A stretch of 64,000 bases of DNA from JACRGC01 sp041305345 (GCA_041305345.1 JBFYLP010000005.1:62001-126000), one strand, 5' to 3'; positions 33,707 through 42,496 are shown, counted from the stretch's first letter. Program-made: numbers and translations. Notes: generated by a model from the sequence alone, not told the origin.

Positions 33707-35578
33707 TCACTCCGCAATTATGTTCTTTACGATCCATTCCTCATTGAACTCGAGCAAATCATCATATTCCTGGCCAGTACCGACGAAATAAACCGGCAGC
33801 TTGCATTCGTACGCAATGCTCAAAGTGCCGCCGCCCTTCGCATCGCAATCGAGTTTCGTGAGCACGATCCCATCCAATCCGAGCTTCTCGTTAAAGGTCT
33901 TCACCTGGCCGATTAGGGAAGTGCCGGCAATTGCCTCCGCGACGAAGACCTTGAGGTTGGGCTTTACAATTCTCACGATTTTTTGCATCTCGGAAAGAAG
34001 GTTCAGGTTCGTATCCTGCCTTCCGGCAGTATCAATGAGGACGACATCCACCTTGTGCGCCCTCGCGTGGTTGACTGCATCGAAAGCTACTGCCGCTGGA
34101 TCCGCGCCGTATTTGTGCTTTACTACCCGGACGCCAAGCACCGTTCCGTGATGCTCCGCCTGCTCAATTGCAGCCGCGCGGAAGGTATCGCTTGCAGAAA
34201 TCACCGATGAAATGCCTTGCTTCTTGAGTTTATGGGCCACTTTCGCAATCGTGGTCGTTTTGCCCATGCCATTTGGCCCAAGGAACATCACGATGAATGG
34301 GACGCTGCCACCCGCCTTGGCGGCCTTCACCTTTTCAAGAAAATCGCTCCTTGAAGATTGCAGGACGGAGGCAAGCGCGAAGGCGATTTCCCTCTTGACC
34401 TCCTCCTCGATCCTGCCGGTCTTGACCTTCCTCCCAACGAGCCGAATCTTCAAATCCGATATGAGCGCATGCGCTGTTGCGAATGAAACGTCGCTTTCGA
34501 GCAGTGCCAATTCGAGCTGCTCGAAAAGCCCGCTAACGTCCTGCTGCTTGATCTCGACTTCGCCGGTGAACAATCCCTTGATCTGCGAGAAGAACCCCAC
34601 CCTTGGCTTCAATTCGCGCTCCTTTCCGGCTGCCAGGAATTCCTCCTTCCCGCTAGAGAAGACTTTCCTTGATATTTCCTCTTTCTTCTTCTCATCAATG
34701 ATCCGTTTTTCGGCCCTTTGCGCCTCCTTCCTGATTTCGCCTTCCATCGTCCCTCCGACCAGCTCCTCGATTTCCTCCTCTACGTGCTCGTCCTCCATCG
34801 AATCGGGGGCAATTTCCCTTTCTTTCATTTTCTCCTTTTCCCTCGCGATTTTTTCGGGGGATTTTGGGATTACTTTCTGGGCTTGCTCAAGCAGCTCCGG
34901 CACTTTTTTCAAATCGGTCGCGTCTTTGCCCCCCTTCTCATGGACCTTTTGAGCGATTTGCGCCGCTTGGTTTTCCTTGATTATTTGTTCTTCCGTTTCC
35001 TGCTTTGCTTCAATCATTCCAGGAGCTTTCGCCTCGCTGACCCATTTTTCAAAGGGTTTTGTGGTCTCAAGCTCCTCCAGAATTCGTTCTGCAGCAGCTT
35101 TTGTCATCGGCGTTTCCTTTGCCTCCCCTGCTTTGGGCCCTATTGGCTCTTCCTTGGAAATCAGTTCGGGAGCCGGCTCGCTCGCTTTTTCCTCGACAGC
35201 AAGCATTGGCTGTGTTCCTAGAATTTGGCCCTTTGCCTCATCCTTCCCGCCTTTTTCCTCGGGCAACTGGGCTAGCGGCGATTCCGGAACTAAGCCCATC
35301 GCCTCTTCCTTCCCGCCTTTTTCCTCATCCGTTGGGGTTGGCTGCGATACAAGAATTTGATCCACTGCCTCATCCGGGCTGCCTTTTTCATTTGGCAACG
35401 GCGTTGGCTGCGTCTCTTGGATTTGACCCCTTGCCTCCTCTGCATTTTCTTGCTTGGGCAACGGGGCCGGCTGCGTTTCCGGAATTTGCCCCTTTGCCTC
35501 TTCCTGGACGGCGCTTTCCTCCTTGCGGGTAAGGGTGCCTACGAAATCGCTAATCTTCTTCTTTAGGAAATCGAACAT
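33707..35578 (-). CDS. ftsY: signal recognition particle receptor FtsY with repeat-rich N-terminal extension
   Basis: A 623-residue protein; most archaeal FtsY proteins are 300-400. The last 290 residues are the SRP GTPase: N domain, then G1 FLGPNGMGKTTTIAKVAH, DTFRAAAIEQAEHHG, G3 LIDTAGRQDTNLNLLSEM, G4 TKLDCDAKGGG and closing YDDLLEF. After MFDFLKKKISDFVGTLTRKE, residues about 25-130 are five imperfect 21-24 residue repeats built on EEAKGQIxETQPxPLPxEKG, followed by acidic and lysine-rich helical sequence. The extension is likely flexible and membrane- or ribosome-proximal. The pfdA gene precedes it, as in many archaea. Confidence 0.95.
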   Translation of the reverse strand: MFDFLKKKISDFVGTLTRKEESAVQEEAKGQIPETQPAPLPKQENAEEARGQIQETQPTPLPNEKGSPDEAVDQILVSQPTPTDEEKGGKEEAMGLVPESPLAQLPEEKGGKDEAKGQILGTQPMLAVEEKASEPAPELISKEEPIGPKAGEAKETPMTKAAAERILEELETTKPFEKWVSEAKAPGMIEAKQETEEQIIKENQAAQIAQKVHEKGGKDATDLKKVPELLEQAQKVIPKSPEKIAREKEKMKEREIAPDSMEDEHVEEEIEELVGGTMEGEIRKEAQRAEKRIIDEKKKEEISRKVFSSGKEEFLAAGKERELKPRVGFFSQIKGLFTGEVEIKQQDVSGLFEQLELALLESDVSFATAHALISDLKIRLVGRKVKTGRIEEEVKREIAFALASVLQSSRSDFLEKVKAAKAGGSVPFIVMFLGPNGMGKTTTIAKVAHKLKKQGISSVISASDTFRAAAIEQAEHHGTVLGVRVVKHKYGADPAAVAFDAVNHARAHKVDVVLIDTAGRQDTNLNLLSEMQKIVRIVKPNLKVFVAEAIAGTSLIGQVKTFNEKLGLDGIVLTKLDCDAKGGGTLSIAYECKLPVYFVGTGQEYDDLLEFNEEWIVKNIIAE

Positions 35579-35655
35579 ATCTGCAACTGCCCCGTTTTAA
35601 CCAGTAGGAGTAGAAAACGAAGGAATTAGAATGTTTTGCACTTGCGCTTCTCCGC

Positions 35656-36060
35656 TTATTTTTGCAAATCAGCAGCCTTAAGGTCTATTTCCGAAAGCCT
35701 TTTCGAGATCTTCTCGATGTTCCCCTTAAGGACGCCTAATGCCTTCTCGATAGAATCCTTGCGCTTTCCAAGGATCGAAATCGCCTCTGAGGGCGCCTTT
35801 TCGATGAAAACGCCAGAACCTATCTCAACAAGGACCCCTAGGTTTGGCGTGGGCGTTGCCTTCATGAACGCGCCAGAGCCCAATTGGAAGTACGGATCGC
35901 CATTTGCTTTTTCAAGCCCGCCGATGCCCTGGATCGTCTGCTCCAGCTGGCCTTGGATCACCGCTGCCTGCTGGAACTGCCTTTGGAATTCCTGCATCTG
36001 CTGCTCAAGGTACTGCGCCTCGTAAGCTAGCTTTTGCAATTCCTCCTCATTCGACGCCAT
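35656..36060 (-). CDS. pfdA: prefoldin subunit alpha
   Basis: A 134-residue chaperone subunit. Two long coiled coils (residues about 5-45 and 88-130) flank a beta-hairpin pair with GSGAFMKATPTPNLGVLVEIGSGVFIEK. Prefoldin captures unfolded proteins for the thermosome. The ATG at 36060 gives MASNEEELQKLAYEAQ. It lies between aIF6 and ftsY, a conserved archaeal order, although the L18a/LX gene often found there is absent. Confidence 0.92.
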   Translation of the reverse strand: MASNEEELQKLAYEAQYLEQQMQEFQRQFQQAAVIQGQLEQTIQGIGGLEKANGDPYFQLGSGAFMKATPTPNLGVLVEIGSGVFIEKAPSEAISILGKRKDSIEKALGVLKGNIEKISKRLSEIDLKAADLQK

Positions 36061-36100
36061 TTGAATCACCACCAATTATCATCAGGAATGATTATAATTG

Positions 36101-36760
36101 CTACCCGAACAGCCCCTCGAAGATCCGTTGCATCTCCGCACCCGAAGTGCTCTCGCCAACAAGCGCGCCCTTCGTGTTCGCCACGACCCCGTAGGAGTTA
36201 GCAGTGCTTCCGAGGTTAACTGTACCCCTCGTGCCGCGCACTCCAAACATCTTCTCGAACATCTTCATCTCCACATCGGATAGGTCCCTGTGGGTAAGAA
36301 GGCCCCTGTTCGTCACCACGTTCATCGCGCCAACGGTATGCACGTTTGCAACTGGCTGGGAAAATACCTCGACCCCAAGGCAATCAGAAATTTTGCCTAG
36401 ATCTTTCCTTGCGATCTTGGGGTTGATGAGCGCAGCCTTGTCATTTGCAAGGATGTTGTTTCCGGGAGCGAACTTCTCATCCAGGAAGCATATGTTAAGC
36501 CCGAGCTCCTTTAGCGGCTTTACCTCGTGCTTTTCCGCAAGCGCCGAGACAACGCAGCCGTTGGAGTTGATGCAGGAGAATATGCCAAGGATGGGCGATT
36601 GGCAAAGGAGGATCCGGATTATTTCCACCCGGAGGGATTCCTGGACGCGCGGGATTAGCTTATCGTGGATGTTCTTTGGGACAAGCGCAACCTTCTCGTT
36701 TGCCCGGATGAAAAGCCCGATGTGCGGGTTGTTGTAGAATGAAGTTTTCAGCATCGGCAT
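36101..36760 (-). CDS. tif6: translation initiation factor aIF6
   Basis: A 219-residue anti-association factor binding the large ribosomal subunit. The fivefold pseudo-repeat is visible: SFYNNPHIGLFIRANEKVAL, NSNGCVVSALAEKHEV, GNNILANDKAALINPKIARK, VGAMNVVTNRGLLTHRDLS, and NSYGVVANTKGALVGEST. Complete by family length. Located between rpl31e and pfdA on the same strand with short gaps, part of one ribosome-assembly/secretion cluster. Confidence 0.96.
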   Translation of the reverse strand: MPMLKTSFYNNPHIGLFIRANEKVALVPKNIHDKLIPRVQESLRVEIIRILLCQSPILGIFSCINSNGCVVSALAEKHEVKPLKELGLNICFLDEKFAPGNNILANDKAALINPKIARKDLGKISDCLGVEVFSQPVANVHTVGAMNVVTNRGLLTHRDLSDVEMKMFEKMFGVRGTRGTVNLGSTANSYGVVANTKGALVGESTSGAEMQRIFEGLFG

Positions 36761-36806
36761 CTAGATCCCCATTGAAAACTAGGACTGAAGGGCCTTATTA
36801 AACAAA

Positions 36807-37349
36807 TTATGCGGCAATTTCAGCCAGGACAATGCCCTCCTTGTCCTTCGTGGCCTTGACCTTGATTTTCTTCATGGGCCTTGCTGATCCGCGCTTCCTG
36901 ATAAGGTTGTTTAGCGAAATCGTGAGTTTTATCTTCTTCTCATCGCCCTTCATGTGCCTAACAAGGAATTTCCGCAGTACCTTGATTGCGGCATTTCCCC
37001 GGCTCATCAGCGGCTTCGAGTAAACGGATACCAGCGGGATGGTATAAATTCTTTCGAGCGTTATTTCCCTTTTCTTTTCCTCCTTTTTCTCTTCCTTCTT
37101 GCCCTCTTCCCTCTTTGCGCCGCCCTCCTTGCCCTTTTCTTCCTTTTTGGGCCCGACCTTCCCTCCATCAGCTTTCTTTTCCTCCGCGGGCTTTGCATCT
37201 TCCTTTGCCTTCCCCTCCCCGGAAGGTTTTGCGGCTTCACTCGCCTTTTCGGCAATTTTCTCAAGTTCAATTTGCTTCTTCTCCTCCGCCTTCTTCTCCT
37301 GCAGTTCCACGAACTTCGCTTCCCTTGCTGCTGTAACGTCCGGTGCCAT
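36807..37349 (-). CDS. rpl31e: ribosomal protein L31e with long charged N-terminal extension
   Basis: A 180-residue protein, about twice the family length. The last 85 residues are L31e (ITLERIYTIPLVSVYSKPL, AIKVLRKFLVRHMKGDE, KIKLTISLNNLIRKRG, KIKVKATKDKEGIVLAEI). The first 95 are an Ala/Lys/Glu/Gly-rich tract, low-complexity and probably unstructured or helical, likely exposed near the exit tunnel where L31e sits. ATG 37349 is two nucleotides from the L39e stop; ATG 37358 would overlap it. Base composition of the extension resembles the rest of the gene. Confidence 0.92.
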   Translation of the reverse strand: MAPDVTAAREAKFVELQEKKAEEKKQIELEKIAEKASEAAKPSGEGKAKEDAKPAEEKKADGGKVGPKKEEKGKEGGAKREEGKKEEKKEEKKREITLERIYTIPLVSVYSKPLMSRGNAAIKVLRKFLVRHMKGDEKKIKLTISLNNLIRKRGSARPMKKIKVKATKDKEGIVLAEIAA

Positions 37350-37350
37350 T

Positions 37351-37512
37351 TCAATCATCCATCTTTAGCTTCTTTGTCCTCCAGTTCCTAGAATACCTAT
37401 TGAACGCCATTTTCCTGTTGGTTTTGGCGATTGCAAAAACCGGAATGCGCCTATTCAGCTTCGCTGCCTTGACCAGCTTCCTCTTGCGCGTTTCGGTCTT
37501 GTTCCTTGCCAT
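37351..37512 (-). CDS. rpl39e: ribosomal protein L39e
   Basis: A 53-residue basic protein: MARNKTETRKRKLVKAAKLN, then RRIPVFAIAKTNRKMAFNRY, and ending NWRTKKLKMDD. The RR(I/V)P and NWR(R/T)xKLK elements mark L39e, which lines the exit tunnel. It lies 5 nt from the rps2 stop and touches rpl31e; the L39e-L31e-aIF6 order is the classical archaeal arrangement. It is short but clear. Confidence 0.93.
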   Translation of the reverse strand: MARNKTETRKRKLVKAAKLNRRIPVFAIAKTNRKMAFNRYSRNWRTKKLKMDD

Positions 37513-37517
37513 GAAAA

Positions 37518-38105
37518 TCATCCCTCGAAATCCTCGGGCTGCTGCGTGAATTCTTCGTCGCTTGCAATCTTGCCCTTAAGCTTCATCACTTCGCGCGTGA
37601 GAAGCCATACGATCAGAGTGATCGCCTTCCTTCCCTTGTTGTTCGTTGGCACGACAAGGTCGACGTATTTCGTGTGGTTGTTAGTGTCGCAAAGGGCGAC
37701 AACGGGCACGTTGATATCAAATGCCTCCTTCACCGCCTGCCTATCAGCATTCGGATCGATGACAATTATCAGCGAGGGCTCGACGAAATCGTTCCTTCGC
37801 GGGTTGGTGAACCTCCCGGGCGTGAACCTCCCAATCAGCGGCACGAATCCGGTTAGCTCCGCCATCTTCGCAAGCGGGCCTTTCGCATTCTCCTTGTTGC
37901 TGACAAGGAACACCTTGTCCTCGGGGTATTTCGCAAGCAGCCTTGAAGCAGCCCTTATGCGAAGGTCCATTTTCTTGAGGTCGAGGACGTGGAGCCCATC
38001 CTCCCTCGCCTTGTAGATGTACCCGCGCATCCCTCCGGCCTTGTTCCGCGTGCCTATGTGCACGCCGGCGCCGAGATACTTTTCCTGGGGGACCAAAAGA
38101 TTCAT
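37518..38105 (-). CDS. rps2: ribosomal protein S2
   Basis: A 195-residue small-subunit protein. Typical segments are the start LLVPQEKYLGAGVHIGTRNK, LDLKKMDLRIRAASRLLAKY, IGRFTPGRFTNP, PSLIIVIDPNADRQAVKEA, PVVALCDTNNHTKYVDLVVPTNNKGRKAI, and a short acidic tail. First gene of the minus-strand cluster rps2-rpl39e-rpl31e-tif6-pfdA-ftsY-rnp2, with a box GATTTTAAAGC at 38185-38195 upstream. Confidence 0.97.
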   Translation of the reverse strand: MNLLVPQEKYLGAGVHIGTRNKAGGMRGYIYKAREDGLHVLDLKKMDLRIRAASRLLAKYPEDKVFLVSNKENAKGPLAKMAELTGFVPLIGRFTPGRFTNPRRNDFVEPSLIIVIDPNADRQAVKEAFDINVPVVALCDTNNHTKYVDLVVPTNNKGRKAITLIVWLLTREVMKLKGKIASDEEFTQQPEDFEG

Positions 38106-38184
38106 TCAAACCACTCAGAGTGTCATCTCCTGCCATAATTAGCCAAAAGGATAGCTAAAAGAGAAGGAAATTTTAGGATAATCA

Positions 38185-38230
38185 GCTTTAAAATCCTTCT
38201 TTTAATATACATACTTACCTTTAAAAAAGG
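38185..38230. promoter_or_regulatory. divergent promoters of rps2 cluster and scpB
   Basis: On the minus strand GATTTTAAAGC (38185-38195) lies about 85 nt before rps2, implying a leader near 58 nt. On the plus strand CCTTTAAAAAAGG (38218-38230) lies about 44 nt before the scpB ATG. The two boxes are 23 nt apart and could compete for TBP. Confidence 0.5.
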
Positions 38231-38267
38231 TGTGAATGGGGAAAGCTGATAGCAGGAGGGGGATATT

Positions 38268-38765
38268 ATGGCATCGGGGGAAGGTGCTGGGATTACGAAG
38301 AAGAACGTCATATTGGCAGCCCTGTTCATCGCGAACCGGCCAATGAACGTGGAGGAGATCTCGAAGGCCGCGAACTGCTCGGCGGAGGATGCGGAAGGGC
38401 TCGTCTTCGAGCTTGCCTCTGATTTGCAAAACGCAAACCTATCCCTTAGGGTAAGCATTTCCGAGGATCCGCAGAAGCTATCGGGAACCCACGCAAAGCT
38501 AGATGTAGGCGAAGAGTACCTGCCGCACGTGTCCCACCTATCCAAGCAAATCGAATTCAGCAGGAAGGCCCAGAAAATCCTAGCTCTCATCGCAAAGAAG
38601 AAGGAGCTGTTGCAATCCGAATTGAAGTACTATTTCAAGGGCGACATCTACGAGGGCGTGCAGGAGCTTGTGGACCTGAACTACCTAACGTGGGAAAAAT
38701 ACAAGAATACGAAGAAACTGAAGCCCACGAAGCTGTTTTTCGAGAAATTCAAGATGGTCGAGTAG
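38268..38765 (+). CDS. scpB: segregation and condensation protein ScpB
   Basis: A 165-residue double winged-helix protein of the ScpB family. Traits are LAALFIANRPMNVEEISKAA near the N-terminus, the DLQNANLSLRVSISEDPQKL beta-wing, and the second winged helix QKILALIAKKKELLQSELKYYF. With ScpA and SMC it compacts chromosomes; neither partner is in this window. Its 3' end overlaps the convergent acetyltransferase gene by 17 nt. Confidence 0.88.
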   Translation: MASGEGAGITKKNVILAALFIANRPMNVEEISKAANCSAEDAEGLVFELASDLQNANLSLRVSISEDPQKLSGTHAKLDVGEEYLPHVSHLSKQIEFSRKAQKILALIAKKKELLQSELKYYFKGDIYEGVQELVDLNYLTWEKYKNTKKLKPTKLFFEKFKMVE

Positions 38766-39198
38766 GCTTGTCGGAGTACTCCATATCCACGTGCATCACT
38801 CCGTACTTCTCATAAGGCTTGCTTACGGGCTTGAAGCCGCATTTCTCGTAGAATTTCTGCACCGCGGTTTGGCCCATCAGCCAGATCCTTTTCGGCCTCC
38901 TCCGCTTGATGTCATTCACCATAAACAGGCACAACTCCTTCCCAACGCCCAGATTCCGGAAATCCCTGCTTACGGCCATCCTCTCGATTTTGAATTCGCC
39001 GGGAGCGACCTCCCTGACGCGGCCGGTTCCCACGGTTTTCCCAACGAACCTAACGATGTAATGCGCAGCCGCCTTGTCATCCTCATCCGGCTCATACCCC
39101 GGCTTGAAACCCTGCTCCTTGATGAACACCTCCACTCTCAGCATTAGGCAATCGATGATGTCCTGCAGCTTCTCCGCCCTCCTGATCTCCAGCTTCAT
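38749..39198 (-). CDS. GNAT-family N-acetyltransferase
   Basis: A 149-residue GNAT-fold enzyme using acetyl-CoA. The CoA-binding motif A appears as FKIERMAVSRDFRNLGVGKE followed by LCLFMVND; motif B as KFYEKCGFKPVSKPYEKYGV. The order with the N-terminal RVEVFIKEQGFKPGYEPDE resembles the ElaA/GNAT subgroup. Substrate unknown. Convergent with scpB. Confidence 0.85.
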   Translation of the reverse strand: MKLEIRRAEKLQDIIDCLMLRVEVFIKEQGFKPGYEPDEDDKAAAHYIVRFVGKTVGTGRVREVAPGEFKIERMAVSRDFRNLGVGKELCLFMVNDIKRRRPKRIWLMGQTAVQKFYEKCGFKPVSKPYEKYGVMHVDMEYSDKPTRPS

Positions 39199-39324
39199 GG
39201 ATTGGTGAGGGAAACGGGGAATAATAAGCTAACGAAATGGCTGCGATCTGGGGGCAACGAACGCGCTTGAAGCCCCGAATTCAAAACATATTTTAACCGA
39301 TTTGACCTACTGATATTGGTTTGA

Positions 39325-39693
39325 ATGGTTTTGTTGTCGTTTCTGGAAATCAGGAAGGTCGATGGGAAGGACGCCTCGAAATGGGCTATCCTGGCTTATT
39401 TCCCATTTCAGGTTTGGGGCGCAGCGGCCCTATTTTTTATCGGGAACCCCTTTCAGAAGAGGCATGCGAAATTCGCCCTTCTACTAGATGCCGCAATATT
39501 GGTTTGGGCATTCATCATGTTTATTTTTTCAAACACTTGGATGGATGTGGATTCGAACACGCCGCAGGAATTATATATATTCGTAAGTGGATTTTTTGTT
39601 ATCGGATTGCTCGTTTGGATTCTATATTACTTCTATGCAATGTATCTATCTTTGACGGCCAGATACGTAAAGGTAGAAAATATTATCGACTGA
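39325..39693 (+). CDS. small three-helix membrane protein
   Basis: A 122-residue protein with three hydrophobic segments (WAILAYFPFQVWGAAALFF; FALLLDAAILVWAFIMFIF; LYIFVSGFFVIGLLVWILYY) and charged ends. Not recognised. The box CATATTTTAACCG at about 39286-39298 precedes the ATG by some 33 nt, so a short leader is expected. It stands alone between two minus-strand genes. Slightly AT-rich. Confidence 0.65.
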   Translation: MVLLSFLEIRKVDGKDASKWAILAYFPFQVWGAAALFFIGNPFQKRHAKFALLLDAAILVWAFIMFIFSNTWMDVDSNTPQELYIFVSGFFVIGLLVWILYYFYAMYLSLTARYVKVENIID

Positions 39694-39727
39694 CTTTCCC
39701 GATAATTTTCGCGAGCAATGAAAAAAA

Positions 39728-40582
39728 TTAGATCTCCAGCCCCGACATCTGCAGGATCTGGAGCTCCTCCATCGTGATCTTCTTTCCGGCCTTGAAGTTT
39801 ACGTAGATCTCCTTCGCGCGCTCGGAAAGCTCGCCCATCCGGTCGGCCTCCTTTTTCTTCTTCTCCTTCCGTTCATCGGCGTGATGCCTCTCGAACTCGT
39901 CACGGATCTCGTCGCGCGTCTCCTTCAACTTGAAATAGGTCTCATCCGCATCCTTCCGCTTCTCGCCGATCTTCTCAAGGTATTCCGAAATCTTCTGCCG
40001 CAAATCATCGGCTTTCTTGTAGCATTTTAACATCGCATCGTGGTGCTTGTCGCTTTCCCTTGCGTTCATCTCCTGCGCCTCGTCCAATGCGCGGAATTCA
40101 AGGCTCAGGTCGTGCCGTTGCTTCCGAAGCTCGGAGATCTGCCTCCTAAGGGGCTGGGACTTCTCAATAATGTCGCGCTCCTTCGATAGCTGCTTTATCT
40201 GCTTGGCAAGCGCATTCTCCTCCTTTATTGAAACGCTCTGCGTCTGCTGCCTCCATTCGAGCTGCTCGATCATCCTAACGAGCCTTCCAAGGGGGATGTG
40301 GCTGCCTTCGTCCTTTGTCTGGTATTTAACCGCCTCTGCCTCGAGCCTCCTTAGCTCCGTGTCCGTTGTCTTGGATTTCTCGATCAGCTGCCTCCTTTTC
40401 TCGGAGATCTCCTTCACCTTGACATTGAATTCGTCGCGAAGCCTCTTCTCCTCGTCCGCCTTGTCGAGGGTCTCCCTAAGGTGGGTGATGTTCTTCTGGT
40501 TTTCCTCAGCTAGCTTCCTCACTTCGAGGTTCTTCTTCTGGGTTTCCTGCTTCAGTTCTTCAAGCTGCTTTTCTTCCGCCAT
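39728..40582 (-). CDS. archaeal coiled-coil protein (COG1340-like)
   Basis: A 284-residue protein, almost entirely coiled coil from residue 1 to about 245, with a conserved short break at DEGSHIPLGRLVRMIEQLEWRQQT and a compact C-terminus AKEIYVNFKAGKKITMEELQ ending LQMSGLEI. These match the archaeal COG1340 family, whose role is not firmly known; links to the ribosome or chromosome have been suggested. It follows the histone-fold-like gene by 15 nt on the same strand, so the two may act together. Confidence 0.82.
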   Translation of the reverse strand: MAEEKQLEELKQETQKKNLEVRKLAEENQKNITHLRETLDKADEEKRLRDEFNVKVKEISEKRRQLIEKSKTTDTELRRLEAEAVKYQTKDEGSHIPLGRLVRMIEQLEWRQQTQSVSIKEENALAKQIKQLSKERDIIEKSQPLRRQISELRKQRHDLSLEFRALDEAQEMNARESDKHHDAMLKCYKKADDLRQKISEYLEKIGEKRKDADETYFKLKETRDEIRDEFERHHADERKEKKKKEADRMGELSERAKEIYVNFKAGKKITMEELQILQMSGLEI

Positions 40583-40597
40583 TCTCTCTTCCTAAAA

Positions 40598-41017
40598 TCA
40601 GTCCTGCGCTCCCGCTCCGGACTCGAGCTCAATCTCAACTATTATCTCATCCAACTCTGCACGCTGCTTTTCAAGCACCTTGCGGATCCTTCTGATCCTC
40701 GCCTGCTGCAGCGCGAGCTCCCGGTATTTCCGGCTTGCCTTGTTGAAATGGTCCATTGAGAGTGAATTGTAGGGCTCTGAGTCCATGCTCATTGAAATAT
40801 CCTTCAATATCTCCGCGAGCAGGTAATTGGCCGACAGCTTGACTTCCTTCTTGATCTGGTGGGGCTGCTTGAGGTTTTCCCTAATTATCGCGACGATGCG
40901 TGCATTCGGGAAGGGCAATTTCGCTTCCTCAGCTGCATCAACACCCTCCTCGCCCTGCTCTTCGAGCACAGCCTCGGGCTTCTCCTGCATTGCCTCTTGC
41001 TCCTCATCCACAGCCAT
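40598..41017 (-). CDS. divergent histone-fold-like protein (tentative)
   Basis: A 139-residue protein with an acidic, low-complexity N-terminus (about 35 residues), then LPFPNARIVAIIRENLK, VKLSANYLLAEILKDISMSM and LSMDHFNKASRKYRELALQQ. The helix-strand pattern and the LPF...RIVA opening resemble archaeal histones, but there is an extra C-terminal helix (RIRRIRKVLEKQRAELDEII) and canonical DNA-contact residues are not obvious. ATG 41017 is preferred over the M at 41032. A box TTTTTAAAGG at about 41070-41079 is upstream. It forms a pair with the coiled-coil gene. Assignment is from pattern only. Confidence 0.5.
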   Translation of the reverse strand: MAVDEEQEAMQEKPEAVLEEQGEEGVDAAEEAKLPFPNARIVAIIRENLKQPHQIKKEVKLSANYLLAEILKDISMSMDSEPYNSLSMDHFNKASRKYRELALQQARIRRIRKVLEKQRAELDEIIVEIELESGAGAQD

Positions 41018-41080
41018 CTTTACACCCATCAAATATCAAAAATCAGCGCTACTTTTAGAGATTGGAACCTTTAAAAAGGG

Positions 41081-42346
41081 TTATGAAATGAGCTCCAAAT
41101 CGGCGGCCATCCGTCCGCTTAATAAGCCGTTATGCACGCTCGTGTTCGTCTCGAAATCCGCATGTTTAAGGACGGAAAAGAAGTTGCCATTCATCATCGC
41201 GCCCTTGATTGCCCGCCCGATTTCGCCTTCACGGATTTCGTATGCAATGAGAAGCGGGAAGGAAAAATCGCCGGTCACGGGATTCGCGCCGGATGTGAGG
41301 AAGGAGCGCACATAAACGCCGCTCCTGCATTCCAAAACCGCATCCGAAATCCCTCCGCCTAAAATTTCGATGTTCGAGAATGAAATCGCAGGTGGCGCCA
41401 GGTACGAGGAGCGCAGCCCGTTTCCCGCTTCCTCCCCCTTCATTTTGGCTGAGGTTGGCATGTCGAAAAGGAAATCCCTAACAATTCCCCTGCCCACGAT
41501 CTCCATTTTTTTGCCCTTGAAGCCCTCCCCGTCGTATTCTGCCGGAAGAATGCCTTCTTTCATCGACGGGTCGTCGGAAATGGATATTCCCTTCCCTGCA
41601 ACTGCCATTCGCCTCCTTAATTTTGTCGTCCTTTTCCTCAACGACTCCCCGCCGAAATTGGATGGCAAGAAGAGGTGCAGCAGGTCGCTTAGCGCCCCGA
41701 TATCGAAAACAACCCTGCAACGGCCTGCTGCAATTTTTTTTGGTGCAGCTGCTAATTTGGCACACTCCGCCGAATTTCGGGCAATTTTTCCAGGGGATTG
41801 GCAATATCTGGAAGATTGGTATGAATCGTCGGCCTCGATTTCCCTGTAGCCGCACTGGGAAATTGCCAGGAAATTCGAGTGCTTCTGCATTATATTGCCA
41901 TTTTCAGAATTCGTTATTTGGACGCTCGAGGCCGTACAACCAATAATGTTGTTTAGCGGCTTTACTTTCTTCTCGAGATGCACATCGATCATCTGCTGCA
42001 AATCATCCATCGCCCATTCCGGAAAACTTTCCGCTTTCGGATCGAAGTATTTGGAGGAGCGGCCTTGCGTTTGGGGGAAGAAATAATCCGCCTTCTCCTG
42101 CAGTTTCGATGTTTTGAGCGCCACCTTTACCGCATTTTCGATTTCGGTCGGTCGCTCGAACGAGTAAAAGCCAAGCCGCCTATCCCTTATGCTCCTTATT
42201 GCAAATCCCTCCTCCCTTACGGAATCCTTCGAATGCACCCCACGCGTGTCTGCAAGGAACGTGAGCGACTTGTCCACCCGGCAGTAAAGCTCAAGCGAAC
42301 AATCATATTTCCTTGAGAGCGATAGCAGCTGCTTTTCCGAAATCAT
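41081..42346 (-). CDS. pmbA: TldE/PmbA-family protein
   Basis: A 421-residue member of the TldD/TldE (PmbA) family, which in bacteria forms a heterodimeric protease that matures peptides such as microcins. Here the HExxxH zinc motif of TldD is absent, so this is the TldE-type partner. Family segments include RREGFAIRSIRDRRLGFYSF-like sequence near residue 50, VFDIGALSDLLHLFLPSNFG, and GVYVRSFLTSGANPVTGDFSF with GAMMNGNFFS. No TldD gene is in the window. ATG 42346 is supported by a box CCTTAAATG at about 42365-42375. Confidence 0.85.
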   Translation of the reverse strand: MISEKQLLSLSRKYDCSLELYCRVDKSLTFLADTRGVHSKDSVREEGFAIRSIRDRRLGFYSFERPTEIENAVKVALKTSKLQEKADYFFPQTQGRSSKYFDPKAESFPEWAMDDLQQMIDVHLEKKVKPLNNIIGCTASSVQITNSENGNIMQKHSNFLAISQCGYREIEADDSYQSSRYCQSPGKIARNSAECAKLAAAPKKIAAGRCRVVFDIGALSDLLHLFLPSNFGGESLRKRTTKLRRRMAVAGKGISISDDPSMKEGILPAEYDGEGFKGKKMEIVGRGIVRDFLFDMPTSAKMKGEEAGNGLRSSYLAPPAISFSNIEILGGGISDAVLECRSGVYVRSFLTSGANPVTGDFSFPLLIAYEIREGEIGRAIKGAMMNGNFFSVLKHADFETNTSVHNGLLSGRMAADLELIS

Positions 42347-42496
42347 GGAAGCATAAAGAGCTAAACATTTAAGGGGGTTTGGGATGGCGGCCGGAAGAAA
42401 GGAGGATGCGCCCCCTTGCACTGGCCAAAGGAAGGCTTAAATTCCAAGCCATTTCAATAATTCCAAACTTACCAAAGCAAACTAAGGTGCATTGAA

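Noticed and set aside
33801..35566. Several plus-strand frames opposite ftsY
   Set aside because: Low-complexity Ser/Phe/Leu-rich translations antisense to a certain gene.
36954..37391. Long plus-strand frames opposite L31e
   Set aside because: Shadow of the Lys/Glu-rich extension, whose complement lacks stops in several frames.
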